Source: a virus. From it: a stretch of 31,170 nt of DNA. The position numbers and the translations under genes were made by a program. The notes under the pieces were generated by a model. The model was not told where the DNA came from. It did not search any database and saw only the letters and a list, made by a program, of their open reading frames with translations. This document shows positions 12,518-18,621 of the stretch, in pieces. Position 1 is the first letter of the stretch. Every line of letters starts with the position of its first letter. The stretch spans positions 1 through 31,170 of IMG/VR virus record IMGVR_UViG_3300042298_002449, one strand, 5' to 3'.

Positions 12518-12960
12518 CGACACGAGACGACGCGGAAACCGCGCAGACGGACACGGCGCCACGGGCGGCGTCGGTCGCGCGATTGATTGAGCGGATGGAG
12601 CGCGTGAGCAAGGGGCTCCGCGCGATGACGATGGGCAGCAAGGGCACCAACCTCAGCGTGCCGCGCGCGGTCCTTGAGCATCACAGTAGCGCCGTCGATG
12701 GGGTGCTGGCGGACTTGCGTGGCCTCGACGGCGCGACGCCGGCGCGACAGGTCACGGCGCGTGACCGCCATGCCGTGTTGCTGGCGGCGTGGGATGCCGG
12801 CCGTGGCGGGTGGTGGTGCGCGAAGTGCGCGGCCCATGTGACCGATCGGTCGGGCGTCCACGTCGACCATGTGGTGCCGCTCGCGCGAGGCGGGAGCAAC
12901 GGGCGCGACAACCTGCAAATCCTCTGTGCCTCCTGCAATTTGACGAAGGGGGCGGCGTGA
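12514..12960 (+). CDS. HNH endonuclease
   Basis: Product of 148 residues from the ATG at 12514, with GGGAGGG shortly upstream. The C-terminal 50 residues are a standard HNH domain: C102-x2-C105 (WWCAKCAAHV), then VHVDHVVPLARGGSNGRD with Asp118-His119, Asn133, and C138-x2-C141 plus N142 and K145. The two CxxC pairs bind a structural zinc; His119 and the Asn are the catalytic group. The N-terminal half is helical and basic (VARLIERMERVSKGLRAMTM), with no known domain. HNH proteins in phages cut DNA in packaging, recombination or homing; here the position in the early operon next to the helicase suggests a replication or host-DNA role. It ends KGAA at the fourth junction. Confidence 0.85.
   Translation: MTTRDDAETAQTDTAPRAASVARLIERMERVSKGLRAMTMGSKGTNLSVPRAVLEHHSSAVDGVLADLRGLDGATPARQVTARDRHAVLLAAWDAGRGGWWCAKCAAHVTDRSGVHVDHVVPLARGGSNGRDNLQILCASCNLTKGAA
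12948..12960 (+). promoter_or_regulatory. Recurrent stop/start junction (copy 4)
   Basis: GGGGGCGGCGTGA ends the HNH gene and starts the next at GTG 12957. It differs from the other three copies only in the G-run (5 instead of 6), although the HNH gene is not related to the winged-helix genes. Confidence 0.55.
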
Positions 12961-13472
12961 GCGCCTTGGTGGTGGCGTTGCGGGTGCCTCGATCGGATCA
13001 TCTGGCGCCCGACGAGCCTGACGGCGCGTGGCGCCTGACGCCACGGGCGCGGATGATGGCCACGCGCTCGATGGCCACGGCGATGGGGGTGACGTATTTG
13101 GCGCCCTATGTGCGCGTTGGCCACGATCGCGGACTGGTGCGGGCGACCGGCATACGGGCCCTGCGGCAATATTTTAACGATAGCGCGGCGATGGCGGCCG
13201 AATGTGCGAGCTGCCGCACGATGGCGCTGGCGGCGGCCTATAAGGCCGTCGATGCGTCGGTGCGGTGGGCCGATATGGGAGAGCTCGACGAGTGGCCGAT
13301 GGCGCTGCGGGTCGATGCGCGGCGATTGGCCGAGCGGTTTACCGTGCTGGCGTCGGCGCTGTGGTGCCGGGCGTGCGATAACGAACCGGCGGCCTCGGCC
13401 GCGGGGTGGTGCGTGTGGTGCGAATATCACGCCAACCCGCCGCGCGTCACGCCGATCGCTCGGGGAGAATGA
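12957..13472 (+). CDS. Zinc-ribbon protein of unknown function
   Basis: Product of 171 residues from the GTG at 12957 (GTGA overlap with the HNH gene). The C-terminal part has a four-cysteine zinc-ribbon pattern, C137-x2-C140 then C152-x2-C155 (LWCRACDNEP, AGWCVWCEYH), and an extra C83-x2-C86 pair upstream (AECASCRTMA) that could be part of a second site. The N-terminal 80 residues are mixed helix and strand with no known domain; 'GRDLVRATGIRALRQYF'-like helices occur around 57-73. Zinc-ribbon proteins of this kind in phage early regions often bind DNA or RNA polymerase. No specific role can be claimed. Confidence 0.65.
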   Translation: MSALVVALRVPRSDHLAPDEPDGAWRLTPRARMMATRSMATAMGVTYLAPYVRVGHDRGLVRATGIRALRQYFNDSAAMAAECASCRTMALAAAYKAVDASVRWADMGELDEWPMALRVDARRLAERFTVLASALWCRACDNEPAASAAGWCVWCEYHANPPRVTPIARGE

Positions 13473-13924
13473 TGACGGAGACGACCACACGGCGCAGCGT
13501 GGCGGCATGGATTGACGACGCGCACTACGCCCTCACGGAATGGGCTGAGGGTCGGGCGCCGTCCCTGTCCGTGGACACGCTCCGGGCGCTGGCGGCGACG
13601 CCACACCGGCCGATCCGATCGCCGTCCGATCGACATACCTACTGGACTGAGGCCTATACGAGCATGATGAAGGAGCAGCTACGGGACGGCGTGCCGATCG
13701 ATGGCGGCGCCGACACCGTGGACGCCTGGCGCGCACGGCAGGACGCGCGGCAGTCGGCCATGGATGACCTCTTAGAGGCGCACGCCGAGTGTCTGCTGGC
13801 GGCGGCGCCGTTCGCGGTGGACGCTGGCCGAGGGGAAGGGGCGGATACGCCACGCCGGCGGCCCAAGAAGCGGCGCCGCACGTCGGCCGATGCGTACCTC
13901 GCGTCGGTCGGGGGTGAGCCATGA
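13472..13924 (+). CDS. Early protein upstream of the helicase, unknown function
   Basis: Product of 150 residues from the ATG at 13472 (TGATG overlap). An adjacent in-frame ATG at 13469 would add one Met; GGGGAG at 13462-13467 is better spaced for the second. The protein is mostly helical (TTTRRSVAAWIDDAHYALTE, then DDLLEAHAECLLAAAPFAVD) and ends with a strongly basic segment (RRRPKKRRRTSADAYLASV) that could bind DNA or act as a tether. Its stop overlaps the helicase start (ATGA). It might be a helicase loader or accessory protein, but this is only inferred from position. Confidence 0.6.
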   Translation: MTETTTRRSVAAWIDDAHYALTEWAEGRAPSLSVDTLRALAATPHRPIRSPSDRHTYWTEAYTSMMKEQLRDGVPIDGGADTVDAWRARQDARQSAMDDLLEAHAECLLAAAPFAVDAGRGEGADTPRRRPKKRRRTSADAYLASVGGEP

Positions 13925-15312
13925 GCGTCCGGCCCGCGTTGGCGCGCACCACCTACACGTTTACGGACACAGGCAACGCGCGGCGTCTAGTGGACACGCA
14001 TGGGCGAGATTTGCGGTGGGTCGCGCGGTGGAAAGCGTGGTACGTCTTTGATGGCCGCCGATGGGCCCGCGACGAGACGGGCGAGGTGGAACGGCGCGCC
14101 AAGTCTGTGGTGACGGATATGTTCCACCACGCCATGACGTTGGATGGAGAGAAGCGATCGGCGCTGGTGACGCATGCCTTGCGGTCGGAGGCGGCGGGGC
14201 GTCTTGAGGCCATGGTGAAGCTGGCCCGATCGGAACCGGGCGTCGCCATCAGCCACAGCATGCTCGACGAGCAGCCATGGGTGCTCACGTGCCGCAATGG
14301 GACGATCGACCTGCGCACGGGAAAGCTCGGCCCGCACAACCGAAGCGATCTGTCCACGAAAATGACCAATATTGACTACGACCCGGACGCCACCTGTCCG
14401 ACGTGGATCAAGACCCTTCGGGTGTTGTTCGCGGGCGACCAGAGCTTGATCGACTACGTGCAGCGGGCGATTGGGTACAGTTTGACGGGCGACACGCGCG
14501 AGCAGGTGCTTCACCTCTGCTACGGCACTGGGGCCAACGGGAAAAGCACGATGCTTGACGTGTTGGCGCAACTGAGCGACGAGTACGGCATGCAAGCCGA
14601 CTTCCAGACGTTCCTCGACGCCGGCAACCGATCAGGGCCGCGCAACGATGTGGCGCGCCTCGCCGGCGCACGGCTGGTGCGGTCGTCGGAGGTCGGCGAA
14701 AACAAAAAGCTGAACGAAGGGCTGATTAAGTCTCTGACCGGCGGCGACATCGTCTCGGCGCGGTTCCTGTACTCCGAGGACTTTGAGTTTAAGCCGCAAT
14801 TCAAGCTGTGGCTTGCGGCCAACCATAAGCCGGTGATCCGCGGGACCGACTATGCCATCTGGCGCCGCATGCGGCTGATCCCGTTTGAGGTCACCATCAG
14901 CCCGGAACAACGGGACGAAACGTTGCCAGCAACGCTCCGCGCGGAATTGCCGGGCATACTGGCGTGGGCCGTCTCGGGCTGCGTGGAGTGGCTCGCCGGC
15001 GGGCTCAGGCCGCCCGAAGTGGTACTGGCGGCTACCGACGCGTACCGGCACGAGTCGGACACGATCGGCGCCTTCCTGGATGAAGAGTGCGAGATCGGGG
15101 CGGGCTTTGAGATGTCGGCCGGACCCTTGTATCAGGCCTACACGCGCTGGGCCAAGGACAACGGCGAATATGCGATCACGGCCACGGCGTTCGGGCGCCG
15201 CTTGTCTGAACGGGGGCACGCGGTGGTGAAGCGGACGGGCCTCAAGTTTCGCGCGGGGTTGCGGGTGGTCACCGAGCGATCGGCACGGCCGGATTGGCGA
15301 GATGACTGGTGA
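13921..15312 (+). CDS. D5/P4-type SF3 DNA helicase (primase-helicase family)
   Basis: Product of 463 residues. Residues 10-160 match the D5_N-type region that precedes the helicase (WVARWKAWYVFDGRRWARDE, then PWVLTCRNGTIDLRTGKLGP, DYDPDATCPTWIKTL). The SF3 ATPase follows: Walker A GTGANGKST at 202-210, an acidic Walker-B-like stretch (RLVRSSEVGENKKLN, about 251-265), motif C around KLWLAANHKP (295-304, sensor Asn301), and arginines 315-316 in IWRRMRL. The C-terminal 70 residues hold a small helix-turn-helix-like region (YQAYTRWAKDNGEYAITATA). No archaeo-eukaryotic primase domain is present at the N-terminus, so the protein is probably a helicase only. It ends just before the iteron region, which is the likely site of its action. 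Confidence 0.9.
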   Translation: MSVRPALARTTYTFTDTGNARRLVDTHGRDLRWVARWKAWYVFDGRRWARDETGEVERRAKSVVTDMFHHAMTLDGEKRSALVTHALRSEAAGRLEAMVKLARSEPGVAISHSMLDEQPWVLTCRNGTIDLRTGKLGPHNRSDLSTKMTNIDYDPDATCPTWIKTLRVLFAGDQSLIDYVQRAIGYSLTGDTREQVLHLCYGTGANGKSTMLDVLAQLSDEYGMQADFQTFLDAGNRSGPRNDVARLAGARLVRSSEVGENKKLNEGLIKSLTGGDIVSARFLYSEDFEFKPQFKLWLAANHKPVIRGTDYAIWRRMRLIPFEVTISPEQRDETLPATLRAELPGILAWAVSGCVEWLAGGLRPPEVVLAATDAYRHESDTIGAFLDEECEIGAGFEMSAGPLYQAYTRWAKDNGEYAITATAFGRRLSERGHAVVKRTGLKFRAGLRVVTERSARPDWRDDW

Positions 15313-15341
15313 TGCTGTATGCCACCATGAGGCCTCAGGAA

Positions 15342-15368
15342 GGACGGTTGGGACAGTTAGGACGGTTC
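15342..15368 (+). repeat. Iterons, direct array (3 units)
   Basis: Three consecutive 9-bp units with consensus GGAC(G/A)GTT(N) on the plus strand, immediately left of the AT-rich core. Confidence 0.8.
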
Positions 15369-15422
15369 TCCCCACTCGTTAATACCTACATACACATGAG
15401 GGGCTTTTATGTATAACTATCC

Positions 15423-15440
15423 TAACTGTCCTAACTGTCC
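15423..15440 (-). repeat. Iterons, inverted array (2 units)
   Basis: Two identical units TAACTGTCC on the plus strand, that is GGACAGTTA on the minus strand, head to tail. They mirror the left array across the AT-rich core. Confidence 0.8.
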
Positions 15441-15495
15441 TGAAAAGAACAAACGACTAAGAAGCAAACAGACCGGTGGCGTAATAACTCCCCTT

Positions 15496-15508
15496 CGTGC
15501 TTCGCACG
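15496..15508 (+). terminator. Small hairpin before rusA, weak terminator candidate
   Basis: CGTGC-TTC-GCACG forms a 5-bp stem with a 3-base loop, with wobble pairs possible below it, followed by GGGCTTTCT. The stem is short and the T-run is broken, so termination is doubtful; it could also shield the next ribosome site. Confidence 0.25.
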
Positions 15509-15530
15509 GGCTTTCTCGTGGAGGGCGTCC

Positions 15531-16055
15531 ATGACCATGACACGGCGCAGGAGGGCAGTAGACGGCGCGAATGGTGGCGAAGAGGGGCAGAGGAAGGGGG
15601 CAACGAAAAAGCGCGCCAAATCGCCACGCAAAGCCCCGCGCGCCGACCCGTTGGCATGGTCAGAGGCGACGGCTACCCCACTCGGCAACGGCGGGTGGCG
15701 GTTTACGATGCCGGTGGTGACGTCTGCGAACCGGACATGGCGCACGGGAAAGGGTAGGACGTACAAGGCAAAGCAGGCCAACAGCGACACGAAGGCGGCG
15801 GCGCAGGCGTTTGCGCGGATCGTGCCTCTGGTCGGAGAGCTGTCGGTCTCGATCGTCTGGTATCGTGCGCAACGGTCAGGCGATGTGGATAATCGCATCA
15901 AGGGGACCCTCGACCTGCTCCGGAAGATTGCTTATCCCGACGATGCCAGTGTCGCGCGGGTAAGCTGCGAGCGGGTGGACGACGGGAGCCCGGCGCGGTT
16001 GGTGGTGGACGTGCAGCCGGCACACAGACGGCCCTGTCAGACGTTTTTAATATAG
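15531..16055 (+). CDS. rusA: RusA-type Holliday junction resolvase
   Basis: Product of 174 residues; GGAGGG lies 5 bases before the ATG at 15531 (a second ATG at 15537 is further from it). Residues 117-145 hold the RusA signature: GDVDNRIKGTLDLLRK with Asp118, Asp120 and Lys124, then AYPDDASVARVSCER with Asp138 as the third acidic metal ligand. RusA enzymes bind as dimers and cut four-way DNA junctions made during recombination and replication. The N-terminal 40 residues are an unusual basic extension (TRRRRAV, KKRAKSPRKAPRADP), which may add DNA affinity. A poly-G run follows the stop and may serve as the ribosome site of the next gene. Confidence 0.85.
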   Translation: MTMTRRRRAVDGANGGEEGQRKGATKKRAKSPRKAPRADPLAWSEATATPLGNGGWRFTMPVVTSANRTWRTGKGRTYKAKQANSDTKAAAQAFARIVPLVGELSVSIVWYRAQRSGDVDNRIKGTLDLLRKIAYPDDASVARVSCERVDDGSPARLVVDVQPAHRRPCQTFLI

Positions 16056-16065
16056 GGGGGGGGAG

Positions 16066-16704
16066 ATGGCACGACAGGTGATTGAAATACGACACTCGGC
16101 CGAGGTCACGGCGGCCCTGCGGAACATCGGACGCCAGGCGCCCTTCGCGCTGTCGCTGGCCCTCAACCGCACGGCGAACGAGGCGCAACGGGAGATCCGG
16201 CGCGGGCTGTCCGCGTTCACGCTGCGGCGCAAGGAGTTCATCGAGCGGACCATCTACCGCGGCGTCGGGGACAAGGCGACCAAGGCGTCGCCATTCGCTT
16301 CGGTGCGCGTGAATCCCGCGCGTGACGTGCTGGCCCAACACGAGGAGGGTGGGCAGAAGACGGCCAAGTTCGGCACCAACGTGGCCATCCCGTTGCCGGC
16401 GGTGCGGCAGCTGGCGGGCTCGCCGGTGATCCCCAAGCGGTTGCGCCCGCAAGGCTTACGGATGAACGAGAAGGTGCGAAAGGTGGTCACGCCGAACGGG
16501 ACGTTCCTCGTGAGGAATGTGGCTGGGAAAGGTCGAGGACGACTGAATGGGTGGCGAACAGACTTCCTGTACAGACTCAAACCATCTGTACCGCTCCGCC
16601 CTCGCCTCGGCTTTCATCGGTCGGCGATGAAGGCGATCAACGCGCATTGGTCGCGCTTGGCGTTCGAGGCCATCGACGAGGCGGTGACGACCGCGATGAA
16701 ATGA
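16066..16704 (+). CDS. Possible gpZ-like minor tail protein
   Basis: Product of 212 residues preceded by GGGGGGGGAG just before the ATG. Residues 18-65 (LRNIGRQAPFALSLALNRTA, then NEAQREIRRGLSAFTLRRKE, FIERTIYR) match my memory of lambda gpZ-type minor tail proteins: 'A-x-x-x-A-L-N-R-x-A' followed by an amphipathic helix and a 'R-x-x-(V/I)-x-(E/K)-R' segment. gpZ is needed for correct tail completion. The middle is basic and glycine-poor; the end (FHRSAMKAINAHWSRLAFEA) is helical. The location, between rusA and a free-standing HNH gene, well away from the tail block, is unusual. A DNA-binding role is the main alternative given the high Arg content. Confidence 0.45.
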   Translation: MARQVIEIRHSAEVTAALRNIGRQAPFALSLALNRTANEAQREIRRGLSAFTLRRKEFIERTIYRGVGDKATKASPFASVRVNPARDVLAQHEEGGQKTAKFGTNVAIPLPAVRQLAGSPVIPKRLRPQGLRMNEKVRKVVTPNGTFLVRNVAGKGRGRLNGWRTDFLYRLKPSVPLRPRLGFHRSAMKAINAHWSRLAFEAIDEAVTTAMK

Positions 16705-16710
16705 TCGGAC

Positions 16711-16753
16711 GAGTTTTCCACAGAGTTTTCCACATTCGACCGGTTTTCGGTCG
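16711..16753. promoter_or_regulatory. Tandem DnaA-box-like repeats and hairpin
   Basis: The 12-bp unit GAGTTTTCCACA is repeated exactly at 16711-16722 and 16723-16734. Each holds TTTTCCACA, one base from the DnaA-box consensus TTATCCACA. Directly after, CGACCG-GTTTT-CGGTCG (16737-16753) is a 6-bp stem with a 5-base loop. The gap also carries the ribosome site of the HNH gene. Host DnaA binding, or control of the HNH gene, are the two obvious readings. Confidence 0.45.
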
Positions 16754-16793
16754 GCAACTCTTGCCGTCAAGGTACTTCCACGGGGAGGGCGTC

Positions 16794-17957
16794 ATGCGGG
16801 ACCCGCGCAGCCCATCTAATCAGCCAGAGAATGATTTTTCATTCTCGGTTGCACTTGCTTCTGAAACGGCCAAAAAGATTGAGGCATTCGTTTCAGTTAA
16901 GGCGAAAGAAACCGGCAAGCTGACGAATTCGCAGAAAAAGCAGATTCTAGAGCGATTCTGCTCAGGGGAGAAAGTTGAGAAAATCGCCGAACGGTTTTTT
17001 GCCCACCCTTTGCACGTTTATAAGCTTGCCAAGCTCGCGGGGGTATCCCGCCCACGCCTATTGCGCGGCAAGGCTCCTCGCACTTGGCAGGACAGGGCCA
17101 AAGAGCAGTATGAGAACGGTGTTCCGTGCGCCGCAATCGCCAAGAGCCTTGGACTGGCTACGGCGACGGTAGAGCAGCAGTCATACACGGAAGACTGGCA
17201 GCGCAAGCAAGCGCTCTGCTCAGACTGCGGAGTGGTTGTGCCACTCGGCATCGCGGCCAACCGCGCCGTGCGCCGGGTGTGCGAACCGTGCCGGAAGGAG
17301 CGAAAGAAAACGAACCCATCTCGCACCAAGGAAGCCAAGCGTGCTGCCCGTGAGCGCTTCACGTTACGGCACAAGGGGCGGCTCCCATTGACAAAACAAG
17401 AGATGGAATACCGATGGGAACAGCAGCGGAAGAAGGCGCCTCGCCGCCAGCGCCCTGCCGTTCAGCTTGGCCGGTTCCGCCACTACGGCGAGCCTCCGAC
17501 GACCCGCGAGGGCGCGCTGGCAGTCCTGAAGTCCACACTAATCAAGCTGCTGGACGTACGGTGCTCTGAGGACGGTATCGCTCGATGCAGCGTGGAATAC
17601 ACCGCCAAGTATCGGACGAACGACCTTTTTCGCCAGAAGCAAAAGGTTAAATCAGTGAAGAGCCGTGTGCGTCGAGAAAAGATGCCGTCTGACGGCACCC
17701 TTACGTCGCTGACGACACAGGCTCTCTTCGCCGCTGCCAAGTGCTGCGCCTACTGCGATAAGCCGATCAGCGGTAAGGATAAGACCCTAGACCATATGCA
17801 TCCCTTGTCCCTTGGTGGGCTGCACAGCATGCACAATGCCGTGATTTGCTGCTACTCCTGCAACTCACGGAAGCACGCTGTTCCGTTTGACCAATGGCTA
17901 ACGCGCATTAACCCGGACATTGCGGCGCGCTTTCACAAGACCGAGCGTGTCGCATGA
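16794..17957 (+). CDS. Free-standing HNH endonuclease with HTH and zinc segments
   Basis: Product of 387 residues from the ATG at 16794, with GGGGAGGG upstream; longer readings would run back over the previous gene. The C-terminal HNH core has C318-x2-C321 (CCAYCDKP), Asp333-His334 in TLDHMHPLSLGG, Asn348, and C353-x2-C356 with Asn357 and Lys360 (CCYSCNSRK). Upstream are two helix-turn-helix-like segments (about 43-82 'SQKKQILERFCSGEKVEKIA', and 100-128) and a zinc-ribbon-like pair C142-x2-C145 / C163-x2-C166. This layout resembles mobile HNH endonucleases that recognise long DNA sites. Codon use is clearly more A/T-rich than its neighbours, suggesting transfer. It ends overlapping the small terminase gene (ATGA), so it may alternatively assist packaging, as HNH proteins beside terminases do in some phages. 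Confidence 0.85.
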   Translation: MRDPRSPSNQPENDFSFSVALASETAKKIEAFVSVKAKETGKLTNSQKKQILERFCSGEKVEKIAERFFAHPLHVYKLAKLAGVSRPRLLRGKAPRTWQDRAKEQYENGVPCAAIAKSLGLATATVEQQSYTEDWQRKQALCSDCGVVVPLGIAANRAVRRVCEPCRKERKKTNPSRTKEAKRAARERFTLRHKGRLPLTKQEMEYRWEQQRKKAPRRQRPAVQLGRFRHYGEPPTTREGALAVLKSTLIKLLDVRCSEDGIARCSVEYTAKYRTNDLFRQKQKVKSVKSRVRREKMPSDGTLTSLTTQALFAAAKCCAYCDKPISGKDKTLDHMHPLSLGGLHSMHNAVICCYSCNSRKHAVPFDQWLTRINPDIAARFHKTERVA

Positions 17958-18445
17958 GCGCCCGATGGGTTTCCCTCAACCAATTGGCCGCCGAAACGGG
18001 CCTCGCGGTGCGGACCATTCAGTACATCCGCGCGCAAGAACCGTCAGTGCTGGTGACACGCCAGGGCAAGTCGCTGGAGTACAAGCAGCCTGACTGCGCC
18101 GTCAACCTGCGGAAGCGAGAAGCCGACAAGGCCGTTGCCGACGCCAACCCCGGCGACCTCGACACCGCCCGGACCCGCAAAGCCAACGCCGAAGCCGAAC
18201 TGGCCGAGATCGACGTGGCCAAGGCGCGGGGCGAGGTGGTGAGCGTGGCCGACTACGAGGCGGCGCTGGCGCGGGTGCTCGACCGGCTTACGGCGCGGTT
18301 GCGGGCGATGCCGGTGCGGCTGGCACATCTCGGGACCGAGGCCGAACTGGCGGCGGAAACGGAAGCCGAGCGGATCGTGGTGGAGCTGTCCACGTTCGAC
18401 GAGGACGTGATCGACGAACCCGAACCGGCGAAGGTGGCGGCATGA
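17954..18445 (+). CDS. Terminase small subunit, Nu1-like
   Basis: Product of 163 residues, ATGA overlap with the HNH gene. Residues 5-28 (WVSLNQLAAETGLAVRTIQY) form the winged helix-turn-helix that lambda Nu1 uses to read cos; the 'L-A-x-x-x-G-x-(A/S)-x-R-T-I-Q' match is good. A long charged helix follows (NLRKREADKAVADANPGDLD, then RKANAEAELAEIDVAKARGE), then 'VVSVADYEAALARVLDRLTA', the dimerisation and large-subunit-contact part seen in Nu1. The length is close to Nu1 (181). Position just before the GpA-type large subunit confirms the call. It should bind the packaging-start site of this phage. Confidence 0.85.
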   Translation: MSARWVSLNQLAAETGLAVRTIQYIRAQEPSVLVTRQGKSLEYKQPDCAVNLRKREADKAVADANPGDLDTARTRKANAEAELAEIDVAKARGEVVSVADYEAALARVLDRLTARLRAMPVRLAHLGTEAELAAETEAERIVVELSTFDEDVIDEPEPAKVAA

Positions 18446-18621
18446 CGCAGACCGAAGTACTGGCGCTTGGTGCCGTTTGTGGGTGGGTTATTTGTTTGTG
18501 CCGACGCGGGCCACGCCGGAAGGTCAGTCGCAAGGTTGCGCCGCTGATTAAACCGCCCCCACCGCCGGCGCCGCCCGCTAAAACCCCAATGGTTTCGACC
18601 GTTTTTTGGTGGACGGCATGA
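18442..18621 (+). CDS. Small Pro-rich membrane-anchored protein between terminase genes
   Basis: Product of 59 residues, joined by ATGA overlaps to the small and large terminase genes. Residues 5-20 (EVLALGAVCGWVICLC) form a short hydrophobic segment with three Cys, followed by a basic stretch (RRGPRRKVSRKV), a proline run (PPPPPAPPAK) and a Trp-containing end (VFWWTA). It would sit with the basic part inside the cell. I know of no standard phage protein in this place. Base context and the double overlap support translation. It may be a membrane tether, or a passenger gene with an unrelated role. Confidence 0.5.
   Translation: MTQTEVLALGAVCGWVICLCRRGPRRKVSRKVAPLIKPPPPPAPPAKTPMVSTVFWWTA

Larger units (their letters stand above)
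15342..15440. other. Candidate replication origin with 9-bp iterons
   Basis: Three direct 9-bp units occur head to tail at 15342-15350 (GGACGGTTG), 15351-15359 (GGACAGTTA) and 15360-15368 (GGACGGTTC). Two units in the opposite orientation occur at 15423-15431 and 15432-15440 (TAACTGTCC). The spacer 15376-15422 is AT-rich and holds a smaller inverted repeat (TACATA 15387-15392, TATGTA 15408-15413). GGACAGTTAGGAC and GTCCTAACTGTCC form a 13-bp perfect inverted repeat. The array follows the helicase gene directly and is in the longest gap of the window. Iterons around an AT-rich core next to a replication gene are typical of phage and plasmid origins. An operator array is the alternative. Confidence 0.55.

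Noticed and set aside
15342-15440. The 9-bp repeats as a small CRISPR array
   Set aside because: Units are contiguous or mirror-image, with no unique spacers and no cas genes nearby.
15313-15530. tRNA or small RNA gene in the longest intergenic gap
   Set aside because: No cloverleaf or T-loop/anticodon pattern could be found; the gap is accounted for by iterons and a short hairpin.
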